44,261 bases of DNA, taken from DAONFI01 sp035403485. Its GTDB lineage: Bacteria > Planctomycetota > Phycisphaerae > SM23-33. Below, in pieces: positions 31,788-40,548 of the stretch (its first letter is position 1; every line of letters begins with the position of its first letter). The DNA is taken from NCBI GenBank assembly GCA_964536835.1, contig CAZIAZ010000023.1:1-44261 (forward strand), in the 5' to 3' direction. Below the pieces are notes generated by a model. That model was not told where the DNA came from. It ran no database searches and saw only the letters and a program-made list of their open reading frames with translations. The position numbers were made by a program, and so were the translations under genes.

Positions 31788-33944
31788 ATGAAACAGGTTT
31801 TGCAGAACCTTCGTAACGGAGAAACCCGTGTAGCCGATGTGCCGGCGCCGTGCCTGACTCCTGGCAATATACTGATACGTACTCATGCCAGCCTTATTTC
31901 CGCCGGAACGGAAAAAATGCTGGTGGAATTCGGTAAGGGCAGCCTGCTGGCTAAGGCTAAGGCTCAGCCGGAAAAGGTCAAACAGGTACTCGATAAAATC
32001 AAGGCAGACGGCTTGCTGCCGACGCTTGAAGCAGTTTTTAGCAAACTCGACGAGCCATTGCCGTTGGGTTACTGTAACGTCGGTGAAGTTGTGGAAGTTG
32101 GCTCTGGAGTATCCGGGTTCAAAAAAGGCGATTGTGTCATATCCAACGGCCCGCACGCCGAGATGGTTTGCGTGCCGAAAAATCTTTGTGCGAAAGTGCC
32201 GGACGGCGTTACTGACGAGGAAGCAGCGTTTACTGTCCTGTCCAGCATTGCCCTGCAGGGCGTACGACTCGCATCGCCGACGCTTGGCGAGAAAGTGGTT
32301 GTTTACGGCCTTGGGCTTATTGGGATTATAGCCGTACAGTTGCTCAGGGCTAACGGCTGTGAGGTGCTGGGTGTGGACATAAACGCCGAGCGGTTGGCGT
32401 TTGCAGAGAAATTCGGCGCTGCCGTATGCAACGGCGGCACAGCCGACCCGATTGCCGCGGCTGGTGCGTGGACGGACGGCAAAGGCGTCGACGCGGTCAT
32501 AATCACCGCCAGTGCCAGGACTGATGCCATCGTGCATCAGGCTGCCGAAATGTGCCGTAAACGCGGCCGTATCGTGCTTGTCGGCGTAGTGGGCCTTAAC
32601 CTCAACCGCAACGATTTTTACAAGAAGGAACTCTCTTTCCAGGTCTCATGTTCATATGGGCCGGGCCGTTATGACGAAAAATACGAACTTGCCGGCCATG
32701 ATTATCCGGCGGGTTTTGTACGTTGGACGGAACAGCGGAATTTTGAGGCGATTCTTTCACTGCTGAAAACCGGCCGGCTTGACGTGAAATCTCTTATTAC
32801 GGACCATTTCGCCATCAACGATGCAGCCTCCGCTTATAATCGCATATCGACAAATCCTCACACGCTTGGCGTAGTGCTTAAATATGTTGAACAGGTCGAT
32901 GCATCTCAGGTTCTGACGGTAAACAGGTTTTCCGTGACGTCGGCGGGCAAGGCTACGGTGGGCGTTATCGGCGCAGGCAATTATTCACGGGCCACCATGC
33001 TGCCGATTTTATCGAAGACGGATGCCCGCATTGCCTATATTGCAGACCTGGACGGCGTGCCTGCGACGCATCTGGCCGAAAAATACGGCGTTGAAAAAGC
33101 TGTTACGGATTATAAAGTTATTCTTGATGATTCTCATATTGACGGCGTCATGATAGCCGTCGGCCATAATTTGCACGCCAAATTTGTCTGCGAAGCGCTT
33201 TCTGCCGGCAAACACGCTTTTGTAGAAAAACCGCTGGCTATGAATGTCGATGAGATAAACCGCATTCTGGAAACCATGAAGGCGAATCCGGGCCTTCAGG
33301 TGATGGTGGGTTTTAATCGCCGGTTCAGCCCTCACACGCAGAAGATACGCGAAAAATTCATGGGCCGCAGTGAGCCGCTGGCTATGAATATGACCGTGAA
33401 CGCCGGCATTGTGCCGCCCGACGTATGGGTGCATGACCCCATTCGCGGCGGCGGAAGGATTATTGGCGAAGGCTGTCATTTTATCGATTTGCTGGCGTAT
33501 ATTGCCGGCAGTAAAGTCAAGACTGTCGCCGCGGTACAGATGTCGCGCGGCGTAGCCGTCAAGGAAGACAAGATGTCCATAGTACTGGGCTTCGAGGACG
33601 GTTCGGTCGGCACGGTGAATTATTTTGCCAACGGCGACAAGTCCTATCCGAAGGAAATGCTCGAAGTGTTCTGCGAGGGCAAGGTCATGCGTCTCGACAA
33701 TTTCCGCGAGACGGTCGGTTACGGCATTCGCGGCCGGCGGAAGTTTCGGACGTTCCGCCAGGACAAGGGCCATGCCGCCGAATATGCCGCATTCATCTCC
33801 CGCATTCGCGACGGCGGCCCCGAAGTCATTCCCATGGATGAGCAGATTAACATTACGCTGGCCAGCTTTGCCGCCATGACGTCGGCGGCTCAGAACCGCA
33901 TGATAGATATCAACGCCGAATACGGCGATAAAATAAAATTCTGA
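31788..33944 (+). CDS. Bi-domain oxidoreductase: MDR dehydrogenase fused to Gfo/Idh/MocA
   Basis: A 718-residue fusion of two NAD(P)-dependent enzymes. Residues 1-350 form a medium-chain dehydrogenase/reductase (LGYCNVGEVVEVGSGV, GEKVVVYGLGLIGIIAVQLL Rossmann motif, GKGVDAVIITA). Residues about 388-718 form a Gfo/Idh/MocA domain with the Rossmann motif VGVIGAGNYSRATM and the family EKP motif in HAFVEKPLAM, whose Lys takes part in catalysis. Such fusions are recurrent in bacterial surface-glycan loci, probably oxidising and reducing nucleotide-linked or free sugars in sequence. AGAGGA lies about 8 nt before the ATG. It is divergent from the methyltransferase and followed after 27 nt by a Dabb protein. 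Linked domains suggest substrate transfer between steps, but no substrate is known. Confidence 0.9.
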   Translation: MKQVLQNLRNGETRVADVPAPCLTPGNILIRTHASLISAGTEKMLVEFGKGSLLAKAKAQPEKVKQVLDKIKADGLLPTLEAVFSKLDEPLPLGYCNVGEVVEVGSGVSGFKKGDCVISNGPHAEMVCVPKNLCAKVPDGVTDEEAAFTVLSSIALQGVRLASPTLGEKVVVYGLGLIGIIAVQLLRANGCEVLGVDINAERLAFAEKFGAAVCNGGTADPIAAAGAWTDGKGVDAVIITASARTDAIVHQAAEMCRKRGRIVLVGVVGLNLNRNDFYKKELSFQVSCSYGPGRYDEKYELAGHDYPAGFVRWTEQRNFEAILSLLKTGRLDVKSLITDHFAINDAASAYNRISTNPHTLGVVLKYVEQVDASQVLTVNRFSVTSAGKATVGVIGAGNYSRATMLPILSKTDARIAYIADLDGVPATHLAEKYGVEKAVTDYKVILDDSHIDGVMIAVGHNLHAKFVCEALSAGKHAFVEKPLAMNVDEINRILETMKANPGLQVMVGFNRRFSPHTQKIREKFMGRSEPLAMNMTVNAGIVPPDVWVHDPIRGGGRIIGEGCHFIDLLAYIAGSKVKTVAAVQMSRGVAVKEDKMSIVLGFEDGSVGTVNYFANGDKSYPKEMLEVFCEGKVMRLDNFRETVGYGIRGRRKFRTFRQDKGHAAEYAAFISRIRDGGPEVIPMDEQINITLASFAAMTSAAQNRMIDINAEYGDKIKF

Positions 33945-33971
33945 ACCATGAAAATCGGAGATTTTTCAAAA

Positions 33972-34274
33972 ATGATTAAGCATATTGTTTTATGGAAATT
34001 GAAACAGACGGCAGACGGCTCGACGGCTGTCGAAAACGCGCAGATAATGAAAGAACGCCTCGAAGCCCTCAACGGACGAATTCCTGGCATGAAAAAGCTG
34101 GAGGTCGGAATAGATTTTTCGCGTACGCAGGCGTCGTTTGACGTTGCACTTTACAGCGAGTTTGAATCCCGCAAAGCGTTGGACGATTATCAGGTGCATC
34201 CTGAACATATGGCTGTCCGCAAATTCATTGGGGGAGTTATAGAAGGGCGGCATATTGCGGATTACGAAATATGA
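33972..34274 (+). CDS. Dabb (stress-responsive alpha/beta-barrel) domain protein
   Basis: A 100-residue ferredoxin-like dimeric alpha/beta barrel protein. The Dabb signatures are the starting IKHIVLWKLK strand, NGRIPGMKKLEVGIDFS, the FDVALYSEFESRKALDDYQVHPEHMAV region with the family DY-HP-H pattern, and the final strand. The usual length is 95-105 residues. I set the start at the ATG at 33972, where the Dabb fold begins and CGGAG lies 11 nt upstream; an in-frame ATG at 33948 would add eight unrelated residues. It follows the fused oxidoreductase by 27 nt and ends at a strong terminator. Members include small oxygenases and cyclases as well as proteins of unknown role, so function here is open. 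Confidence 0.88.
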   Translation: MIKHIVLWKLKQTADGSTAVENAQIMKERLEALNGRIPGMKKLEVGIDFSRTQASFDVALYSEFESRKALDDYQVHPEHMAVRKFIGGVIEGRHIADYEI

Positions 34275-34285
34275 CGAGCGTTGTT

Positions 34286-34319
34286 AAAAAGGCATGGTTT
34301 TGACGCCATGCCTTTTTTT
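34286..34319. terminator. Strong bidirectional Rho-independent terminator
   Basis: AAAAAGGCATGG at 34286-34297 pairs with CCATGCC at 34306-34312 followed by seven T (34313-34319). The GC-rich core is 7 bp with an 8-base loop, and A/T flanks make it work in both directions. It ends the Dabb transcript on the plus strand and the antiporter transcript on the minus strand. Confidence 0.93.
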
Positions 34320-34347
34320 GAAAATTATTCCGACTTTATGAATCTCG

Positions 34348-36015
34348 TTATGCGGCGACGACTGCTGTCTGCCGTCTGATGAGTTCCTTTTCGAGCCATT
34401 GTCTTACTGTTCGTGAATCCAGAATGCCGCATGTTTTCTGGCCGGATTCGTCCATTACCAGTATCTGTTCTACGCCGACTTCTCGCATGAGTTCAAGCGA
34501 GCTGGCCAGGGTCTGGTCGGCTTTGAGGACTTCGGTTGCCGGCTGCATTACGTCGGCTGCCACCAGCCACTCCCAGCAGTCCGTTCTGGCGAAAAGATTT
34601 TTGAGATTTTGCAGCGAAATCTGGCCGGCAAGTCGGCCGTCTGCTTTTATCACGGGCAGAACCATTTCCGACGTATCGCTGAAAATTTTAAGGATGTCAG
34701 CCACCGGCGCGTGTTCAGGGATTGTTACGGGAGTACCTTTGATGACATCGCTGACCTTGTTGGCATTGAGGATGTCTTCTTCATTGATATCTCTGCCGAT
34801 TTCGTCAGCCAGTTTGATAGCCAGCTTGACAGCCGGCGGGCCGGCAATCTGTACAGCCAGCGTGGTTGCGGTGACGGTGAAGATGATTATGTCGCCCAGC
34901 GTAAGTGGGCCGACTTTCAAATTTCCCAGATGCTGGCTGGCCATAATAGAAAGGCCGACTGCTACGCCGCCCTGCGCGAACAGTCCCATGCCGGTGTATT
35001 TGCAGACGACCTTGTCGGCGTGGCTCATTTTTGCGCCGAGCCACGCTCCGAACATTTTGCCGATTGTGCGGAACAGCACGTATAAACCGGCTATCCACCA
35101 CAGCCACGACGGCATGCTGCCCAGACTCAGCCTGGCGCCGACGAGTACGAAGAATATCACGTAAATCGGGCCGGAGAACTGCTTGACGACCTCGAAAAGT
35201 TTTTTCGACCGTTGAGGCGCCACGTTGATTAAAAGCACGCCCATTGTCATGGTTGCCAGAATTACGTCCATATTCATTCGCGTGGCGAACGCTATCACCA
35301 GCAGCAGCATGCCCAGCGAGAACGTCAGAACCTTGTCGGAGTGGTGTATGTGCCGCAGTATCCAGTTGAGCAGCAGCCCGGCTACGCCGCCCAGCAGAAT
35401 TGAACCGAAAAGTTCCACGCTCAGCTTCATGAATGCCGCTGCAAACGAGGCGTTTTCTCCCATTAACATGCCGGCCGCCGAAGTGCCCAGCCCGTAAAGC
35501 GTCATAGCCAACGCATCGTCGAGAGCTACTATTGCGATTATTGCCGTCGTGAGAATTCCGCGGCTGCGATATTCCCAAAGAACGTCTATTGTCGAGGCTG
35601 GGTCTGTGGCTGAAGCTATCGCACCGAACACTATGCCGGCTGCCACGGCTGCGGCAGTGTTATGCACGACGAAATATATCACCAAACCGCTGGCGATGCC
35701 CACGAGTATGAAAGCTGCCAAACCTTCACCCATCAATATGCCCATGAACTGCTTGCCGTATTTGCGGAAAATGTCGCCGCTGAGTTCGCCGCCAACCAGA
35801 AAACCTATTATCCCCAGTGCGAACAGGTTCAACTGCTTGAACTGCGCAATCTGGTCCGACGGCACTATGCCGAAGCCCGTGTCGCCTATAAGCAGGCCTA
35901 TGCCGATATATCCCACAACCTGCGGCACTTTGAGCTTCTGGAACAGCAGTGCGCCTATCGTGCCGCCAAGTACGCCTATGCCGAGAACGAACAGTAAACC
36001 AAGATGAGATTCCAT
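34348..36015 (-). CDS. CPA2-type cation:proton antiporter with C-terminal CBS pair
   Basis: A 555-residue inner-membrane transporter with about twelve helices in residues 1-400, followed by a cytoplasmic tail. Family marks include LKVPQVVGYIGIGLLIGD in the first helices, the IASATDPAST bend and the ion-site helix VALDDALAM, whose paired Asp residues define electrogenic NhaA/CPA2-like exchangers. Residues about 420-545 form two CBS domains (SDVIKGTPVTIPEHAPVADILKIF and AADVMQPATEVLKADQTLASSLELM), which commonly sense adenine nucleotides. The protein should exchange Na+ or K+ for H+. It starts 1 nt after the stop of the HTH-IIA(Ntr) gene and ends at the bidirectional terminator. IIA(Ntr) proteins regulate K+ transport in other bacteria, so this pairing suggests direct control. 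Ion specificity is not known. Confidence 0.9.
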   Translation of the reverse strand: MESHLGLLFVLGIGVLGGTIGALLFQKLKVPQVVGYIGIGLLIGDTGFGIVPSDQIAQFKQLNLFALGIIGFLVGGELSGDIFRKYGKQFMGILMGEGLAAFILVGIASGLVIYFVVHNTAAAVAAGIVFGAIASATDPASTIDVLWEYRSRGILTTAIIAIVALDDALAMTLYGLGTSAAGMLMGENASFAAAFMKLSVELFGSILLGGVAGLLLNWILRHIHHSDKVLTFSLGMLLLVIAFATRMNMDVILATMTMGVLLINVAPQRSKKLFEVVKQFSGPIYVIFFVLVGARLSLGSMPSWLWWIAGLYVLFRTIGKMFGAWLGAKMSHADKVVCKYTGMGLFAQGGVAVGLSIMASQHLGNLKVGPLTLGDIIIFTVTATTLAVQIAGPPAVKLAIKLADEIGRDINEEDILNANKVSDVIKGTPVTIPEHAPVADILKIFSDTSEMVLPVIKADGRLAGQISLQNLKNLFARTDCWEWLVAADVMQPATEVLKADQTLASSLELMREVGVEQILVMDESGQKTCGILDSRTVRQWLEKELIRRQTAVVAA

Positions 36016-36016
36016 C

Positions 36017-36697
36017 CTACTTCTCCTGAGTAATCGTCGGATAAGGCTGGGTCAATATCTGCCAGGCCTCGTTTACGTCGGCGGCTTTGACTAGACGGTT
36101 GCGGAATTCGGCGGTTTTGATGAGTTCGCTGACTTTTGAGAGCAGCTTTATATGCTCCTCATGTTGTCCGTCGCCGGCTGCGATAAGAAATACCAGCTTG
36201 ACGGGTTCATTGTCGAGTGAAGTGTAATCTTTTATTCCGTCGGGGAAAATGCCGACAGCCATTACCGGCTTGCGTATGTTTTTCAGCCGGCAGTGCGGAA
36301 TGCCGCAACCCAACCCTATGCCAGTGCTCAACAGGGACTCGCGATAAAATATACGCTGTTCAAGCTGCTCTACGTCTTCAACCGCGTCGCAGTCGGAAAA
36401 TGTTTCGCAGAGCATGCACAAGGCCTGTTCCTTGTCGGCATTTTCGGCGATTATGATTCGCTCCTGCGAAAGTACGTCGGTGAGCATCTGTTCCTGTGCC
36501 GGCTGTTGCCGGTAGGATTCGACGGCGGTAAGATTTTCGTCGACCCAACGCATTACGTCTTCACGCTTGAATCGCCAGACAGTCCCAAGTTTGCCGCAGG
36601 GTATAACGCCTTTCTGCGCCCACTCGTAAACAGTCCGCTCAGATACGCGAAGATAGTTCGCCACGTCTTCAACAGTCCAGATATCCTGCGCTTGCAT
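36017..36697 (-). CDS. HTH domain fused to PTS EIIA(Ntr)-like domain
   Basis: A 226-residue two-domain protein. Residues 1-60 are an excisionase/MerR-like helix-turn-helix (WTVEDVANYLRVSERTVYEWAQKG, then GTVWRFKREDVMRWVDE), which binds DNA. Residues about 75-226 are a PTS IIA type-2 domain with the phosphorylation-site loop GIGLGCGIPHCRL; H135 is the expected phosphohistidine. IIA(Ntr) domains of the nitrogen PTS carry a regulatory phosphate and do not import sugar. I chose the ATG at 36697 because AGGAGGT lies 10 nt upstream; an in-frame extension to 36820 adds a non-conserved segment. Fusions of HTH and IIA(Ntr) are known in Chlamydiae and related PVC bacteria. The gene is 1 nt from the CBS-antiporter gene and is likely its regulator. 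No EI or HPr is in this window. Confidence 0.88.
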   Translation of the reverse strand: MQAQDIWTVEDVANYLRVSERTVYEWAQKGVIPCGKLGTVWRFKREDVMRWVDENLTAVESYRQQPAQEQMLTDVLSQERIIIAENADKEQALCMLCETFSDCDAVEDVEQLEQRIFYRESLLSTGIGLGCGIPHCRLKNIRKPVMAVGIFPDGIKDYTSLDNEPVKLVFLIAAGDGQHEEHIKLLSKVSELIKTAEFRNRLVKAADVNEAWQILTQPYPTITQEK

Positions 36698-36820
36698 GAT
36701 GACCGATACCTCCTGTAACTCTTGTGCTGCCTGTATTTTCGCCGATAATCCACTTCCGACCGACCTCAGCCGTATAGTGGGATAACGCGATGCCATTTTG
36801 CCATCAACTGCCAAATACAT

Positions 36821-37221
36821 CTCTCAAACGAACCTTCCTGTACCATATGCGTTATACAGTAATATATGCAATATATTCGATTATATACGTAATTAAAGTA
36901 AAAAAATCGGTAATTTTCTAATTTATTCGCTTTATTTGGAGCTGCTTCAAGATTTATTTTTGACACTGCAGGATTCAAAAGGCTGACTGCAACGGAAAGA
37001 ATATTGAGAATCACACTGAAATATTGTAGGGCGATGAAAATGTCGGCTGATGAATTTTTGAAAAGTGTTGAAAGAAAAATATTTTTGTGGAGAATATGCC
37101 AATCTCTGTGTAATGCATGCAGGCTTTAAGGCTCGGCCAGTTGTGACGAGCAGTTTTCTCCGAATGCAAGCCTGTGCATCTGCATAAGATAAGTAACCAG
37201 GATTATTCCAGGAGCAGTTTT
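36821..37221. other. Divergent intergenic region with dxr leader
   Basis: About 400 nt without a gene between the divergent HTH-IIA gene and dxr. The left third is very AT-rich, with TATATA-type tracts (minus-strand TATAAT near 36878-36883) that may hold the promoter for the HTH-IIA/antiporter operon. The right third contains the dxr leader hairpin at 37113-37179. No clear plus-strand -35/-10 pair stands out. Confidence 0.5.
37113..37179 (+). promoter_or_regulatory. Bulged stem-loop in the dxr 5' leader
   Basis: ATGCA (37113-37117) pairs with TGCAT (37175-37179), and CAGGCTT (37120-37126) with AAGCCTG (37168-37174), with a 2-base TG bulge, giving 12 bp closed by a 41-base loop. Inside the loop CTCG (37132-37135) can pair with CGAG (37147-37150). 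The stem ends 30 nt before the dxr ribosome-binding site. It could be a cis-regulatory RNA; covariation has not been tested. Confidence 0.4.
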
Positions 37222-38394
37222 TTGGGTAATTCAATAGTCATATTAGGTTCAACCGGCAGTATCGGGCGGCAGACTCTGGATGTGCTTGCCGGCATGCCGG
37301 GTTTACGTGCATGCGGATTGGGGGCAGGCGGAGGCAATGCAGAGCTGCTCGTTGAGCAGGCTATCAGCGCCAGGCCTGATTTCGTGGCTGTGGCCAATCG
37401 AAACGTCGCTGAAAAAATGGCTCAGTCCATGCCTGCCGACACAACACTTCTGTCCGGCGACGATGCCCTTTGTGAAATGATACGCCTTTCAAAACCTGAC
37501 GTCATAGTAAGTGCTGTAGTCGGAGCAGCCGGCCTTCTGCCGACGCTGGAGGGCATACGGCAGGGCAGCACGATTGCGTTGGCGAACAAGGAAACGCTGG
37601 TTTGCGCCGGCAGCGTGGTTATGCCGGCTGCCAGGAACGCAGGCGTATCCGTATTGCCCGTCGACAGTGAACATTCGGGCATTTTCCAGTGCATGTTAGC
37701 CGGCAAAAGCAGCGAGATAAGTAAAGTCATCATCACGTCGTCCGGCGGCTCGTTGCGGGACTGGGACGATGCGTCAGCCGCCAGTGCAAGCGTGGCTGAC
37801 GCGTTGCGACATCCTACATGGCAGATGGGCCGCAAAATAACCATCGACTCTGCCACGCTGATAAACAAGACGCTGGAGGTGATAGAGGCGCATTGGCTGT
37901 TTGGCCTGCCGGCTGACAAGCTGGAAGTTGTCATACATCCGCAGAGCATCATACACGCCATGGTTGAATTCTGCGACGGCTCGACGATTGCCCAGCTTGC
38001 CAAGCCTGACATGCGTCTGCCGATTGCCTATGCCCTGAATTATCCCGACCGGCCGCAGCGTAAAGTGGCGCCTCTTAATCTTGAGATGCTCAGGAATCTG
38101 GAATTCCGGCCGGTGAAAGGCCGTTTCCGCAAAGCCGTCGAACTCGCCCGACGAGTCATCGAAGATGGCGCATGTACCGGCTCGGTTCTGAATGCAGCCA
38201 ATGAAACTGCCGTCGAAGCATTTTTAGCCGGCAGGATTAAATTCGGCCAGATAGTTCCGTCTATAGAAGCGGCTCTTGACCGGTGGGAAAAAGAGGGCGA
38301 TACGAAAAATCCCCAGCCGTCGCTGGATGATATTCTGGCGGCTGACGCATGGGCCAGAAAATATGCAGAAAAAAATCTGACCACCATCGTATGA
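37222..38394 (+). CDS. dxr: 1-deoxy-D-xylulose 5-phosphate reductoisomerase Dxr
   Basis: A 390-residue enzyme of the MEP isoprenoid pathway that converts DXP to 2-C-methyl-D-erythritol 4-phosphate with NADPH and a divalent metal. Motifs: ILGSTGSIGRQTLDVL (NADPH binding), LANKETLVCAG, PVDSEHSGIFQ (the metal-binding Asp and Glu), SSGGSLRDWD, HPTWQMGRKITIDSATLINKTLEVIEAHWLFG. The sequence starts on a TTG codon at 37222, with AGGAG at 37210-37214 and 7 nt spacing; an in-frame GTG at 37174 lies inside the leader hairpin and has no ribosome-binding site. It is followed by rseP after 7 nt, an arrangement conserved in many bacteria. The protein is complete and looks active. Confidence 0.96.
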   Translation: MGNSIVILGSTGSIGRQTLDVLAGMPGLRACGLGAGGGNAELLVEQAISARPDFVAVANRNVAEKMAQSMPADTTLLSGDDALCEMIRLSKPDVIVSAVVGAAGLLPTLEGIRQGSTIALANKETLVCAGSVVMPAARNAGVSVLPVDSEHSGIFQCMLAGKSSEISKVIITSSGGSLRDWDDASAASASVADALRHPTWQMGRKITIDSATLINKTLEVIEAHWLFGLPADKLEVVIHPQSIIHAMVEFCDGSTIAQLAKPDMRLPIAYALNYPDRPQRKVAPLNLEMLRNLEFRPVKGRFRKAVELARRVIEDGACTGSVLNAANETAVEAFLAGRIKFGQIVPSIEAALDRWEKEGDTKNPQPSLDDILAADAWARKYAEKNLTTIV

Positions 38395-38401
38395 GGTAGT
38401 T

Positions 38402-40453
38402 ATGCAATTTTTGAACAGTTTGATATTCGACTGGATTTGGCCGCTGATAGAATTTCTAATCGGGCTTAACATCGTGGTATTTTTCCACGAGCTGGGCCAT
38501 TACCTTACAGCCCGCAAGGTCGGCATCAAGGTCGAACGGTTTGCGCTGGGTATGGGGCCGCGGCTGTTCGGCATAATACGGGGCGGTACGGATTATTGCG
38601 TCTGCGCGCTGCCGCTTGGCGGATACGTCAAAATGCTCGGCCAGGAAGACGCGGGCGAAGTTTCCGAATCTGCCGCCGCCGACCCACGCTCATTTCTGCA
38701 AAAAACCGTCGGCCAACGTTTTCTGGTGGTATCAGCCGGCGTTTTCATGAATATAGTGCTCGCCTGCCTGATTTACGTGATAATATGCATGGTGGGCATA
38801 GACGTGTACAAACCGATAGTCGGCGGAGTTCAGCCGACGTATCCTGCGGCTACGGCAGCGATAACATGGCAGGGCGGCCAGGGGCCGGCGGGATGCGATA
38901 ACATGGGCCTGAAAGCCGGCGACGTCATAACCGCCGTCAATGGCAGTGACGTCGAACAGTTCAAAAACGTCCAATTCGCTTCGCTGCTGGCCAGACGCGA
39001 TGAGAAAGTTCAACTGGATTTTGACCGCAGTGCGGACGGCAGAACGTACCGGGGCAGCGTCGAACTGGGCGTAAGGCCCGGCGGAATCAAGGGATTGTTG
39101 AGTTTCGGCATAGATGCGCCGGCGTCCAACAGGGTTTGGGGGGCGGCGGTGGATTCTCAGCTGAAGATAAATGACGAAATAATCGCTATTAACGGCAAAA
39201 AAGTCGCAAACGAATGGGAAATGGAGCATGCAGGCGACGAACTCACCAACGGGCCGGTCAGGCTGACGGTTCTGCGCGACGGCGAAGAAAAGCAGCTTAC
39301 CGTAACGCCCATACCATATAATCGCAGTGACATGATATTTCTCAAGAACGGCAGGGTAATATATGGCCTGCCGGAAAAAGTCGATGGCGACAGGACTGTT
39401 ATAATCCTGGACAATGGCCGCCAGATTGACGTAGTGACAAAAAACATCGCATCAGGTAACGGCAGCGGCTTGGATGTGCTTGGGCTGAGTCCGCGGCTGA
39501 TGACGTATGACACCAAGAAATGGAAGGGCATTTTCCGCCATACGCCAGCCTGGAACGCCGGCATAAAAAACGGCGATATTTTACTGAGTTATGATGAAAC
39601 CGTAAATCCGACGCAGAGCGAGATATTGCAGATATCGGCGAACCTTCTCAAGGAGAAGCGTTCTGGCGAGCTGGTGTGCCTGCGTGACGGCGAGAAGAAA
39701 ACCTTTGAAATCGAGCCGTACAAGAGCGAAGGGGTGGCACTTATAGGCGTAAGTTTTACGGGCGATTATGAGCATCCGGTGGCGGGTTTTGTGCGGCATG
39801 GGTCGCCGGCGGCGAAGGCTGGCATAAAATCCGGCAGCAGGATAATTGCCGTCGGCAGCCGGCCGGTCAAAAACTGGATGGATATCGTCTGGGCGGTCAA
39901 GGCTTTGCCGAAGGAAACTCGTGTGCTTCCGATTACCACTGATGCCGGCGAATTCAGCCTGAATATTCCCGAATCGTTCAATGCGTCGGATATTCGCCTT
40001 AGTGTGCTTGGAATGGTTGCATTACGGCCGGATACGTTCAAACTGCATCGTAAGAATCCGTTGGCAGCTATGGCATGGGGCGCGAAGGAAGCCTGGGAGA
40101 CGATTCTTTTGAACTACGCCTCCCTGCGGGCGATTGCCACCGGTACTGTGCCGGCTCGCGAAGCCAGCGGCCCTCTCGGCTTGGGCAAGATGGCGATAGA
40201 CCAGGCAAAACACGGCATTGTGCCGCTGATGTATCTGATGGCGTTTCTGTCGGCTGCGCTGGCGGTATTCAACTTTCTGCCGCTACCGGTTCTGGACGGC
40301 GGCATAGCCACGCTGCTTATCATAGAAAAATTGCGAGGCAAACCGCTGCCGTTGAAGGTTATCAATATGATACAGCTGGCTGGCCTGGTATTCATTCTCG
40401 GCCTGTTTATACTCGTGACTTTTAGCGATTTCCTGAAATTGTTCGATATTTAG
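38402..40453 (+). CDS. rseP: RseP-type site-2 protease with expanded PDZ region
   Basis: A 683-residue intramembrane zinc metalloprotease. Helix 1 carries the active-site HELGH (H29, E30, H33), and the third metal ligand is the Asp of PLPVLDGG near residue 630. RseP cleaves anti-sigma factors and membrane signal peptides. It is about 230 residues longer than the usual 450: between the first helices and the LDG helix I see four PDZ-like segments (GLKAGDVITAVNGSDV, KINDEIIAINGKKV, AGIKNGDILLSYDE, AGIKSGSRIIAVGSRPV), where two is usual. GAGGT lies just before the ATG, inside the end of dxr. The dxr-rseP pairing is common. The extra PDZ-like segments are partly degenerate; sequence error is unlikely because the frame is continuous. 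Confidence 0.94.
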   Translation: MQFLNSLIFDWIWPLIEFLIGLNIVVFFHELGHYLTARKVGIKVERFALGMGPRLFGIIRGGTDYCVCALPLGGYVKMLGQEDAGEVSESAAADPRSFLQKTVGQRFLVVSAGVFMNIVLACLIYVIICMVGIDVYKPIVGGVQPTYPAATAAITWQGGQGPAGCDNMGLKAGDVITAVNGSDVEQFKNVQFASLLARRDEKVQLDFDRSADGRTYRGSVELGVRPGGIKGLLSFGIDAPASNRVWGAAVDSQLKINDEIIAINGKKVANEWEMEHAGDELTNGPVRLTVLRDGEEKQLTVTPIPYNRSDMIFLKNGRVIYGLPEKVDGDRTVIILDNGRQIDVVTKNIASGNGSGLDVLGLSPRLMTYDTKKWKGIFRHTPAWNAGIKNGDILLSYDETVNPTQSEILQISANLLKEKRSGELVCLRDGEKKTFEIEPYKSEGVALIGVSFTGDYEHPVAGFVRHGSPAAKAGIKSGSRIIAVGSRPVKNWMDIVWAVKALPKETRVLPITTDAGEFSLNIPESFNASDIRLSVLGMVALRPDTFKLHRKNPLAAMAWGAKEAWETILLNYASLRAIATGTVPAREASGPLGLGKMAIDQAKHGIVPLMYLMAFLSAALAVFNFLPLPVLDGGIATLLIIEKLRGKPLPLKVINMIQLAGLVFILGLFILVTFSDFLKLFDI

Positions 40454-40548
40454 AGTGATTTGCCGAAGCACATTTTTGATTTTCGGCGTTTAAACGTGTA
40501 CAATGACGCAGTGTCGAGTTTTTGTGGCAAATGCGGAGGTAAAGTGCG

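Noticed and set aside
31743..32537. Long minus-strand open frame (about 264 residues)
   Set aside because: Antisense to the well-supported fused oxidoreductase; the product has no recognisable domain and no ribosome-binding site. The same applies to the antisense frames at 33009-33773 and 34805-35578.
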